NCBI GenBank assembly: GCA_022376925.1
Contig: JAIOJX010000005.1
Location: 156,937,501-157,001,500 of the forward strand
Source: Tragulus kanchil
Lineage: Eukaryota; Chordata; Mammalia; Artiodactyla; Tragulidae
Direction: 5' to 3'
DNA: 64,000 nt
Shown here in pieces: positions 29,701 through 41,700 of this stretch. The notes under the pieces are model-generated. The model did no database searches, was not told the DNA's origin, and saw only the letters and a program-made list of their open reading frames with translations. The translations under genes and the position numbers were made by a program. How positions within the stretch are numbered: position 1 is the first letter of the stretch; each line of letters begins with the position of its first letter.

Positions 29701-32700
29701 GTTTCCCAAGGTTCCCGGAGGAGATCTCATATCTTCGCCTTCACCCCCTCCTGCTCCACCTCCCCTTCACCTCCTTCCTCAACCCCCTGTGGCTTCCCAC
29801 ATCCCCAGGGATAGGGGTGGGGTGTCTCCAACTCAGACCTCCCCACCGAGGGCAGACATGTTTGCGCAACTTCCTAGCAGCCCTCAAACTCCACCAAGAT
29901 CGAGAGCAAGCCGCCCTCCTCCTCCCAACCTGCTCCTCCACCCGCTCTGCATCTCGTCCTTGGCCTCCTCTCCACACACCTTGTATCATTCTAGACGGGT
30001 CCCTCACTACCCACACTGCAGAGGACAGAGCCCCGGGCTTCTGAACGCCTCCTTTCCAGGCCTCCTGGACCCCTCACTGCCCACACTGCAGAGGACAGAG
30101 CCCCGGGCTTCTGAACGCCTCCTTTCCGGGCCTCCTGGACCCCTCTGTGCTGGGAGCCGGGCCTCTGGATGCTCCTGCGGGCCCCTCTCTCTCCTGGCCT
30201 CTAGCACCGTCTAGCACACATACCTGAGTTTACCTCCCCTTACTTGGTGGCCTTGGGAGGGGCCTGCCGCGCCGTCCCCGGCCTGGAAAAGCCGAGCATG
30301 GCCTGGCTGCCAGCTACCTTTCTGTCTCCCTCGTCAGCATCCCTGACCCAGTCCTCCCTTCCAGCCTTTATTCCTGTGGTCCTATTCACCAGGAACAATC
30401 CTGTCGGACCCTCTAGGAAGAACCAACTATAACATCACCCCCTCCACGCAGTCTTCTGCCTCTCCGAATGCACCCCCTTCCTGTCTGTATTCCCACCGCA
30501 TTATGTGTGTAATCATGATGCGGAGAACCCTTGCTAACCTGAATCGTGTTCAGGCACTCTTCTAACGCTTTACACCTAATAGCGCATGAAAACCTCAGCA
30601 ACATTATGAGTGGGTGCTATTAATATTCCCATTTTAGAGAAAGAGACTGAGGCACAGAGAGGTTGGCTCTCTTGCCCAGGTTCATGCCGCAGCACTGTCT
30701 GCATGGACTGTATTGCATCAATGCTAGTTAAGTTGAGGGTCTTCCCTGGTGATCCAGGGGTGAAGAGCACACTTCCAGTGCAAGCGGGTGATCCCCGGTC
30801 AGGGAACTAAGATCCCACAGGCCGGTTGGCAGGGCCAAAAATAAACACATTGATAGATCATTTAAACTATTTTTTAAAAAGTTAAGCTTGGCTCTGTCCT
30901 GCTGAAAACTGAGGTCATGTCTCTTCCATCTACCTCTCCCCTAATACCCCACATGACGGGCTCATCAGAACTCGTTGCAAGAATGAGAGTGAGCAGGAGA
31001 GAACAGACAGAGTGCTTCCAGCCAGTGAGATATCCTGGGCTGACCTGGGCTCCAGAGAAACGGAAGGGGAAGGAGCTGTCCCCATGCTCCCTGCCCCTTG
31101 TTAGAGCGGAAGAGCCTCCTTGCCCAGGACAGACCAGGTCGTGTGTGTGTGTGTGTGTGTGTGTGTGTTGGGGTGCAGGAGCTTCGTCGCCCCACAGAGC
31201 CGGTTGGTCACTCACAGCCTCTCCCCAGGGCATCGTCGAAGCATACAGAAACGGGGACATCGTCCTTGGCAACACCACCAGCATGGGGCGCTGGGAGTTC
31301 GTAGGCTCCTTCTTCTTCTCCGTGTCTACCATCACCACCATTGGTAAGAGCAGGGGGGTGCTGGGAAGGGTGGCCTGAAAAGCCAGTGGCCTGGCTGCCA
31401 GCTACCTTTCTGTCTCCCTCGTCAGCATCCCTGACCCAGTCCTCCCTTCCAGCCTTTATTCCTGTGGTCCTATTCACCAGGAACAATCCTGTCGGACCCT
31501 CTAGGAAGAACCAACTATAACATCACCCCCTCCACGCAGTCTTCTGCCTCTCCGAATGCACCCCCTTCCTGTCTGTATTCCCACCGCATTATGTGTGTAA
31601 TCATGATGCGGAGAACCCTTGCTAACCTGAATCGTGTTCAGGCACTCTTCTAACGCTTTACACCTAATAGCGCATGAAAACCTCAGCAACATTATGAGTG
31701 GGTGCTATTAATATTCCCATTTTAGAGAAAGAGACTGAGGCACAGAGAGGTTGGCTCTCTTGCCCAGGTTCATGCCGCAGCACTGTCTGCATGGACTGTA
31801 TTGCATCAATGCTAGTTAAGTTGAGGGTCTTCCCTGGTGATCCAGGGGTGAAGAGCACACTTCCAGTGCAAGCGGGTGATCCCCGGTCAGGGAACTAAGA
31901 TCCCACAGGCCGGTTGGCAGGGCCAAAAATAAACACATTGATAGATCATTTAAACTATTTTTTAAAAAGTTAAGCTTGGCTCTGTCCTGCTGAAAACTGA
32001 GGTCATGTCTCTTCCATCTACCTCTCCCCTAATACCCCACATGACGGGCTCATCAGAACTCGTTGCAAGAATGAGAGTGAGCAGGAGAGAACAGACAGAG
32101 TGCTTCCAGCCAGTGAGATATCCTGGGCTGACCTGGGCTCCAGAGAAACGGAAGGGGAAGGAGCTGTCCCCATGCTCCCTGCCCCTTGTTAGAGCGGAAG
32201 AGCCTCCTTGCCCAGGACAGACCAGGTCGTGTGTGTGTGTGTGTGTGTGTGTGTGTTGGGGTGCAGGAGCTTCGTCGCCCCACAGAGCCGGTTGGTCACT
32301 CACAGCCTCTCCCCAGGGCATCGTCGAAGCATACAGAAACGGGGACATCGTCCTTGGCAACACCACCAGCATGGGGCGCTGGGAGTTCGTAGGCTCCTTC
32401 TTCTTCTCCGTGTCTACCATCACCACCATTGGTAAGAGCAGGGGGGTGCTGGGAAGGGTGGCCTCACCCGAGGGACAGGGGACCAGCTGCTGTCAGAAGG
32501 GTTCCGAGGCCCTCGAGCATCGTCAGGCCCAGACACGGCCTGGGCCCAGAAACTTGGGCTCACAGAAGATGGGATGAATCGGCTTCACATTCCGACCAGG
32601 TCCGTGGGAGGTTTGTGCAGTGCTGCTCTGGGGACTTCCACTGTGGAGGGCTCCCTGGGTAGCCGTCGAGACACCTCTGGGCACTCCAGTTGTCCTGGTC

Positions 32701-35700
32701 TGCTCAGCCAAGCCCACCCAGCCCCCAGCCTGGGGGGCTGGTGGGAGGGGTGATGGGGGAATAAGGGAAAACTGGGAAGGAAGAAGGAACAGAGCCCTGT
32801 TCTCAGCCTTGAGGAGAGGTGGCCATGCCTGGAGGCCTCTCCTCAGTCACTAAGGCAGCTAGCTGTTCACCTCCATCACCTTCCTCCCCAAGCCCCTTTC
32901 CTCTCCTCCGCCCCTCCACAGGGACACCTGGACTAATTCTCCCGCCCATTTCTCTAGCCCAGAGAAGAGAGCAGAGGTGGAACTTGTCCTGGGTGGGTGT
33001 ATGGGGGTTGTTGTTTGGGAAAGCAGAGTGGCCCAGGTCCCTCCAGCTTAACCCCCAGGAAATAGCTCAAGTGGGGCTACCACAGCACCCAGCATGGAAG
33101 CCCTGCTCCAGTGACTGCATTACACCATACTCACCACCAGGTGGCAGGCTGACACCACTGGTGGCTGCAGCTGCCGCCTCCAGCCAGGATGCCAGCCGGG
33201 GAAACCAGGATCCCAGTCACTCCCTCTTCCCACCCCACCCCACGCCACTGCCTCCAGGCAGATGCACCCAGAGGACTCTCCGTCTTGCTTTAAATCAGAC
33301 AGTACTTCTTGGAAGCAGATCTCAGAGCACCTAGGGGCTTGGGCAGCCCACCTTGAAACAAGCATGCTTGCAAGGCCCCTTGCCTCCGTGGGCTCTGTGC
33401 CCCAGAAAGACGAAGCTGGATGGTACTTATTCATCCTTATGCCACAGGGGTCTAGAACAAGGCCTAGCCTACAGTGGGCACTCAACAAACGCTGGCATAT
33501 TAACGAATTCCCCCAGCATTCACTGAGCTCCGGAGCAGGAGGGGATGTTGACACCCAGCCACTGTGGTCCGCTCCTCCCGTATGTGCAGGGCACACTTAT
33601 TCACCTACACCCCCTGCCTCAGGCCCACCTAATTCAGAGGCTCACGGCCTCTCTCTTTCCCGCTGTACCATTCCCCACATGGACGTTGTCCCTGTCCCCT
33701 CTGTCCACTTGGTGGGCCAGCTATGAGGGGGAGGAAGGCCAAAGAAAGTCGCCACCCTCACCCCTCCAGGCCTGACTGCGCACCGGCCGCCGTAAGGCGC
33801 TCTTGTATCCTCGAGATCTCATTTTGTCCGTATGGTCCAACCTCCAAGAATAAGGCTTCTTCTCATGTCACAGATGAGGAAGCTGAGGCGGAGAGGTTGC
33901 CCAACTTCCCCGAGGTCATGTAGCTAGTTAAACACCAGAGAGTGAATTCAAAACCCAGCTGGGGGCCATCTTTGCTCCATGCAATGCACCTGCCCTCAGG
34001 GAGGGAATTCTAAATAACAGGGGAAAAAAAAGAGAGAGAGAGCCATTCTGGGGTGGACAATAGGAACGTTCATGACTGATTTCAACCACTTACACATACA
34101 CACTCTCACATACACGTGTGCACACTTACACATACACACACATGGAGGAAATGCAGAGATAGGAGGAAAAGAGGGAGATGGGACCCACGTGGAGCCACCC
34201 CGTGGCAAGGAAGGGGGTTCTGAGGGGCTCTGCTGCCTCCTTGGCACCAATGTCACCCTGGGACCAGCACCTGTACTTTCTTAGTCCTAGAATGAAATAG
34301 AGTCTGAAGCCTACAGGCCCTTCTGGGCCACCAGGACAGGCCTGAGTCCTGAAATTATTCATCATCTATAAAACCCTTCACCTGCTGGCTCATTTATCCA
34401 CTCAGAGACCCATCCGTTCATTCAACCTAAAGACCGAGGACCTAGTGTGATCCGGTTAGTTGTAGGTGCTGGAGATACCGTGGTGAGCAACCTGGGGCCT
34501 CCCCACTGGGAGGGGCCGCAGCAGGGATCTACCCGGAAGGGAGTGGCTGCGGGCTCTGCAGCCTGCTGCCCCGCTCCCGCATCCCTCTGCCCACCCAGGG
34601 AGGGAGGAAGGAAGGACACGCAGGACTCTCACGTTGCACCCCCCCCCCCCGCCCCCCCGAGCCGTGCTCTTCCCATCCGCAGATCTGGGCCAGAGCCCGC
34701 ACACATGGGAAGGGTGGCTGAGGCTGGGCTGAGGGAGCGGGCGGAGCGGCAGGCACACAGCGCCCACGCGGAAGGGAAGGCTGTGACACACACGGGCTGG
34801 GCCCCTGAGGATGGAAAGGCTCCCTGAAGTGTCCCCTTCTGGCCTCAGGCTACGGGAACCTGAGCCCCCGCACGATGGCCGCCCGGCTCTTCTGCATCTT
34901 CTTTGCTCTGGTGGGGATCCCGCTCAACCTCGTGGTGCTCAACCGCCTGGGGCACCTCATGCTGCAGGGGGTGCACAGCTGCTCCCAGAGGCTGGGGGGC
35001 GCCTGGAAGGTGAGGAGGCTTCGGGGAGTGGGGCATAGGACGGGCCACCTGAATGACAGGGGGCGATGGGAATCCGGACCTCCAATAGATGGCGGTCACT
35101 GCCTGGAGAGAGTCTCTGGTAGAGAGTCAAGGGGTCCCGAGGTTTGGGGGTCACTGTTGGGAGCAGAGGGTCCCTCTGGAAACCGGGGTTCCTGGTGAGA
35201 GTGTAGTGGGATCGGGGGTCACTGCCAGAATGGGCATCTTCAGTAATAAAGGGGCCTCACTGGGGAGACACAGGGGACTTGGTGGACCGGAAAGGCAGGA
35301 GGCAGCCACGGACTTGGCAGGAGCCTGGCGAACACGCACCGGGTGGAGAGCCCCTGAGCGCAGCCCGCTTCTTCCCTCGGGGAGCACTAGCCCCCCGCGC
35401 TGTCTGCTCCAACGCTGGGCAGAGCCGCCTCACGGAGCCGGGCACCGTGTGCACCCACAGGACCCAGCCAAGGCCCGCTGGCTGGTGGGCTCCAGCGCCC
35501 TCATGTCCGGCCTCCTGCTTTTCCTGCTGCTGCCCCCTCTGCTCTTCCGCCACGTGGAGGGCTGGACCTACGCGGAGGGTTTCTACTTCTCCTTCGTCAC
35601 TCTCAGCACCGTGGGCTTCGGCGACTACGTGATTGGTGAGACCCTGCGTCCCTGGGCACCTGCTGCGGGCCAGGCCCTGGTGGGTGGCGGGGGAGGTGCG

Positions 35701-38700
35701 GTCGGAGACCCAAAGTCCAGAACACTCAGGGTTTGGCTGGTTCAACCTGCCTTTGTGGTGTGATGGGTCTAAGGTCACCCCGCTAAAAAGTGACAGCTGG
35801 AGTTTGAACCCAGCGCCTCGGGCTTTAAGCCACCTTTCTAGGCATTCTGGCGAGCCTGAGCATTCCATGGGCTCATCTATTATTTTTAAAGCTTATCCAT
35901 CTTTGCCCAGGGCCTCTCCTTCCCACTTCACCCTGCCCCACAAAATGCCCGCTTCTTACTGTTCCTAGGTTGAGGTCCGCGTAGTCCAGGGGTGCCTGGC
36001 AGGAGAGCCCGGGACAATCAGAAAACCCCAGACTCCCCCACTCCCCAGACAATCAGTACCCAAACTCCGAGTATTAGTAAGAAAAGGCCTGGATGGGCTA
36101 GCGTCTGAGGTGAGGTTTTATCGGTGGTCAACACCCATCGTGGGCGAAACAAGGGAGCAACTGTGCTTGCAGAATAGAGCTGAGGCAGATGCCCAGCAGG
36201 TGGCAGCAGAGGGGCATTCTGGGCGCCACAGGGCGGCTGGGCGCCTCCGCTCAGTCTCGTCCCGCTCACTCCCCCGCCCCTGCTGACCGCACAAGCAGTG
36301 ACCGCTGGCACCACCACAGCCTGGCCTCGGGGCCTTTTCCTTCCCTGATCCGAAACTGGGGAGGAGTCCCTTCTCTCCTTCAGAGACAGACCCCAGCCTG
36401 AAATACTGAAATGAGGATCTGGGACTTCCCTAGTGGCCCAGCAGCTAAGACTCCATGCTCTCGATGCAGGGGGCCCAGGCTGGACCCCTGGTCAGGGAGC
36501 TCGATACCACATGCCACAGCTAAGACCCGGTGCAGCCAAATAAATAAATTTAAAGGAAAGACAATGAGGTCCTACCCAAGTAACAAGCAGCTAATCTATT
36601 AAGCAACTGAGAGGGATGATTGTCGCTGCATTTTACTGAGGAGAAAGATGAAGCTCAGAGAGGCCAAGCCGTTTGCCTGAGATTGCACAGTTAGTAGGAT
36701 ATACGTTCTAATCTGACTCCAAAACTTACCCTTTCCAGACAGGCTCACATAGCCCCTCTTGGAGCATCAGTGTTCCTGTCTGTAAAATGGGGGGCTGGGC
36801 TAGGTGATGGCTAAGACCCCCTCAGTGCCTTCTGGCCCTTGTGCAAAGTCCTGTTTGTACACGAAGTAAGGTTCAACCTGCCTTTGTGGTGTGATGGGTC
36901 TAAGGTCACCCCGCTAAAAAGTGACAGCTGGAGTTTGAACCCAGCGCCTCGGGCTTTAAGCCACCTTTCTAGGCATTCTGGCGAGCCTGAGCATTCCATG
37001 GGCTCATCTATTATTTTTAAAGCTTATCCATCTTTGCCCAGGGCCTCTCCTTCCCACTTCACCCTGCCCCACAAAATGCCCGCTTCTTACTGTTCCTAGG
37101 TTGAGGTCCGCGTAGTCCAGGGGTGCCTGGCAGGAGAGCCCGGGACAATCAGAAAACCCCAGACTCCCCCACTCCCCAGACAATCAGTACCCAAACTCCG
37201 AGTATTAGTAAGAAAAGGCCTGGATGGGCTAGCGTCTGAGGTGAGGTTTTATCGGTGGTCAACACCCATCGTGGGCGAAACAAGGGAGCAACTGTGCTTG
37301 CAGAATAGAGCTGAGGCAGATGCCCAGCAGGTGGCAGCAGAGGGGCATTCTGGGCGCCACAGGGCGGCTGGGCGCCTCCGCTCAGTCTCGTCCCGCTCAC
37401 TCCCCCGCCCCTGCTGACCGCACAAGCAGTGACCGCTGGCACCACCACAGCCTGGCCTCGGGGCCTTTTCCTTCCCTGATCCGAAACTGGGGAGGAGTCC
37501 CTTCTCTCCTTCAGAGACAGACCCCAGCCTGAAATACTGAAATGAGGATCTGGGACTTCCCTAGTGGCCCAGCAGCTAAGACTCCATGCTCTCGATGCAG
37601 GGGGCCCAGGCTGGACCCCTGGTCAGGGAGCTCGATACCACATGCCACAGCTAAGACCCGGTGCAGCCAAATAAATAAATTTAAAGGAAAGACAATGAGG
37701 TCCTACCCAAGTAACAAGCAGCTAATCTATTAAGCAACTGAGAGGGATGATTGTCGCTGCATTTTACTGAGGAGAAAGATGAAGCTCAGAGAGGCCAAGC
37801 CGTTTGCCTGAGATTGCACAGTTAGTAGGATATACGTTCTAATCTGACTCCAAAACTTACCCTTTCCAGACAGGCTCACATAGCCCCTCTTGGAGCATCA
37901 GTGTTCCTGTCTGTAAAATGGGGGGCTGGGCTAGGTGATGGCTAAGACCCCCTCAGTGCCTTCTGGCCCTTGTGCAAAGTCCTGTTTGTACACGAGAAGT
38001 AAGGTCCAGTGTCGGAGCCTCAGGCTGTCCCCTCCTGTTTTCCTCCATCCTGGAAGGGAAGCTACTGCTTTGGAAGGAAGTCTCTGGGATGGTTTCCTCC
38101 AAGCAGGTCATGCTTCTTTTCCTGCCCTCAAGGCGAAGTGTGTCTGAGGGGAGATGACCTCAGTGTCTCCAAGGGCCCCATCTGTCCACCCCCGCCGCTG
38201 CCAACACACGCACAGCTCAGAGAATGGCGTTTTGGATCTGCTCTCTCCTCTCTGTTCCCACTGCCATTTCCCTTATTGAGGCAGGGCTGTTGCATAGGGC
38301 TGGTCGTGCATGTTGGGCACTGCACAAGCCTAAGGGGCTGCCATTCCCACAGAGCACAATGAGAAGGGCACCCAGGCACTGGTGCAGCCTATGTCCTTGT
38401 CCCCCTTGACTCTTATAACCTCTAAAAATTGCAAGTGCTGAATGTCCCTGGCCGTCCCATGGTTAAGACTTCTAATGCAGAGGCCTTGAGTTCGATTCCT
38501 GGTTGGGGAACTAAGATCCCCTATGCCACGGGGCACAGCCAAAACAAATCACAAGTGCTATCAGGTCACCTGCCCAGCCTCCACTGAAAACCTCAGGGCT
38601 TTCCTGCAGTAGCTCTGGCCCTCTTCCATCATCTCTCCCCCCAGCCCTAGGGCTCCAAGGGTGAACTGCAGGATTTGCCTCCTGTGATAGTCCTAAACCC

Positions 38701-41700
38701 TCAAGTCACTGAGGGTGCCCAGTGCAAGGAGCAGAGACAAGTAGGAACGAGACTCCCAACAGTCCCTTGGTGCCCATGGATCCGTAGGGCTCCCAAGCTT
38801 GACTCCTGGGTGGGAAGAGCTGACGGCAGCCTCCCCTAGAAGCCTGTCTGGAGAAACCTCTGCGGGGAGCTCTGCGAGGATGTCCTGAACCCCTGGGCCC
38901 CTGAAGGAAGGCAGAGTCGGGGAGAGGGGCAGGCCTCTCTCGACAGGGCACCCTGGGCATGGGAGACGAGGCCTCTGCCACCACTGGGGGGCTTGTGGGA
39001 GGGCAGTGACATCCACACGGCCATCTCTGCAGGAGCAAGGAGGGCTGATCAGGGTCCCTGCTCCCCAGTCGCCACCGTGTGGGGGCCGAGCGGGCAGGGA
39101 GGCTGCGGCATGGGGGGCAGGCCCCCAGAGGCCCCTTCCACCAAACACTCTGACAGAGAAGGCCGGAATGAACCCACGAGGGCCCTCCATGTCCAGAGGG
39201 GTTGCCGGACAGCCCCACCCTCACCGGATGGCAGAAGGCAACTCTGTCCCCTTCACCACCCCCTTTTCCCTCTGACGCCATCTCAGTGCCTCGTGACCAG
39301 GGACCACGGGTGCCCTCGTTTGCCCTCTGCGTCGGATCGCACGGCCGTGGCTGGAGGCCGCTGCAGCTGGGCTGGTCCGAGGAGCATGTCGCAGGCACCC
39401 ACGTCCAGGGTGGAAGGGGGAGCTCAGAGTGGAGAGGGGGCAGGGCCCAGTCACACAGAGGGCCCTCCTGGGCTGAGTCACGGACTTTGGACTCAGTCCT
39501 AAGACTACAGGAAAGCCCTGAAGGGTTCAGAGGAGCTGAGTAGGTGACATGATAGTACTTGAAATTCTTAAAGGTCAGAGAGCCAAGTGGGGACAAGGAC
39601 AGAGGCTCCAGCAGGTCCGTGAGTGCCAGCATCATTGTGCTTTGTGTGGATGGCAGCCCAGGCTGCACAGCCAGCCCCAAGCTGCCTCATCTGCAGACCC
39701 AGAAAGGAGAAAGAAGTCGATGAAGGTCACAGAGCGAGCAAGCCAAGGCCCAGTCTAGGACAGACGCCTCAGCCAGGGATCCTCGCGCACATATGTTCTA
39801 GAATCTTCCATAGCCGAGAGGGGACACCCCACCTTCACCTCTTCCCCATGTCTCTCAGCCTCCAGGGACAGAGTCAACCCCCTTTCTTGGGTGGGAATGC
39901 TGAGGTCCCGTGCTGGACTCTGGGCAGCCACTGTCCCGTGTCAGTGGCCACAAGGGGTGTCGTCTTCACAGCCGCTCCTCTTGGCCCAGGCGCTGTGGTC
40001 AGAGCAGCCCCCAGGTCCCCGCCCCTGGCTTCTCCCCGGCCCTCCTGCCCTCGCTTCCCCCAATTGCATTTGCAGCTCCGTGGAGCGCCTTGCCAGCTGC
40101 CAGGTCTCCTGCCACCTATGATTTTGGCTAAAAAAAAAAAAAAATGAAATAAGAAAGGAGAAGAACACCTCCTCCCCTCCGTTGCCCCAAGAAAGCCAAG
40201 CTGATGGGTGGTGGGGGCAGAGAGCTGGCTCACGGCTGATCTCATTTGGGACCGCCAGCGGAACTGGGGCCCTGTAACCCAATCAGCCTAATCCAATCCC
40301 AGCTCCTGCCAGGCGGCAATGTCAGGTCCAGGGCTATGGGCTCCCCCTCAGCTGGGGCCCAGGGGAAGGGTCCAGGCTGGGGAAGAAAGCAAAGCGAGGT
40401 TGCGTTGGGGCCAGCAGGACAGAATGGCCAGATGGACAGGGTTGCACAGGAATGTGAGACAGATGTCAAGAAAGTTAAGAGGCCAGATCTCTGCCCTGAG
40501 AATAGTCCCGATCTGATGAGAGGGATAAGGTAGACCCCACCCCCGGAACATAGATAGATATATAGAGAGAGATATAGATACAGACACAGATAGAGATATA
40601 GATCGGCTTCCCAGCTGGCTCAGATGGTAAAGAATCTGCTTGCGGTGCAGGAGAGGTAGACTTGGTCCCTGGGTAGGAGGATCCCTGGAGAAGGGAATAG
40701 CAGCCCACTCCAGTACTCTAGCCTAGAGAATCCCATGGACAGAGTCCGGCAGGCTACAGTCCATGGGGTCGCAAAGAGCTGGACACAACTGAACTACTCA
40801 TGCTTCTGTTCTTTACCACTAGCACCACCTGGGAAGCCCATATATGTATTGTTTATTTTCTTTTTTTGCGTATTCAGTGTGCAGGTGTCCCATCGCACTG
40901 GCTTCTCTTGTTGCTGAGCACAGGCTCTTGGGTGCTTGGGCTTTAGTAGTTGTGGTTCCAAGGCTCTAGAGCACAGGCTCAGTAGTAGTGGCATGCAGGT
41001 TTAAGTGCTCCCAGATCCCAGCATGTGGGATCTTCCCAGACTGGGGATTAAAACCCTTGTCTCTTGCACTGGCAGTGAATTCTTTACCACTGAGCCAACA
41101 GGGAAGCTGTGGAGCAAGCTCTTGGCAAGACTTACCTAAGCCTCATGGCGAGCTCCCTCTTTCTCCTCCCTCCATCATTCCTTATCCAGTCCTGACAGTG
41201 TAGGGGCACTGTGTGACCAAAACAGTCCCCTGAGTACAGATCTTACATGCAGGCTCTATCCTGAGCACTCTGGTATGGACTCATGATCATCACAGCACTC
41301 CTAGAAGGTGGACACTCTTGATGTGTTCCATTTTATAGATAAGGAAGCTGAGGCCCAGAGAGAGTAAGTCACTTCCCTGGCAAAAGCACAGGGGCTGTAT
41401 GAGAGAGCAACACGTCTAGTCTCGGGAGTGAAGTCTGAACTGAGGTCGGAAGGGTGTGGAAATGAAGAGCATGTTGAGCTGAGAGGACAGTGAGTGCAAA
41501 GGCCCTGGGACAGGTAGGATGCTAGATGGAGAAATGGGAGAAGGCGCAGGAAACAGCGTTCCAAGGGGACAGGCGTGCAAATCCAGGCTGGAGAAGCAGA
41601 GGGAGGGCATTGGGATGAGACTGCAGGACCTATCTCAAAAGACAAGGAGGAGAAACTATTGTCCCCATGCCACAGGTCAAAGACGTCCCAGCAGGTGACA

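Larger units (their letters stand above)
30299..32464 (+). repeat. Tandem 1088-bp duplication D9 carrying KCNK17 exon 2 (probable artefact)
   Basis: Copy 1 is 30299-31376, a 10-bp filler is at 31377-31386, and copy 2 is 31387-32464 (constant offset 1088). The filler gaaaagccag before tggcctgg is a contracted form of gaaaagccgagca, which precedes the same site at 30286-30298. Confidence 0.94.
35739..38003 (+). repeat. Tandem ~1.13-kb duplication D10 in KCNK17 intron 4 (probable artefact)
   Basis: Copy 1 is 35739-36869 and copy 2 is 36870-38003 (offset 1131). At the junction copy 1 reads tacacgaagtaagg where copy 2 reads tacacgagaagtaagg, a two-base loss next to the join. Contents: MIR fragments and a SINE. 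Confidence 0.93.

Noticed and set aside
38706..39680. 324-codon minus-strand open frame in KCNK17 intron 4
   Set aside because: No recognisable domain, a low-complexity proline/serine-rich composition, and it overlaps open frames on the other strand. Consistent with GC-rich chance.
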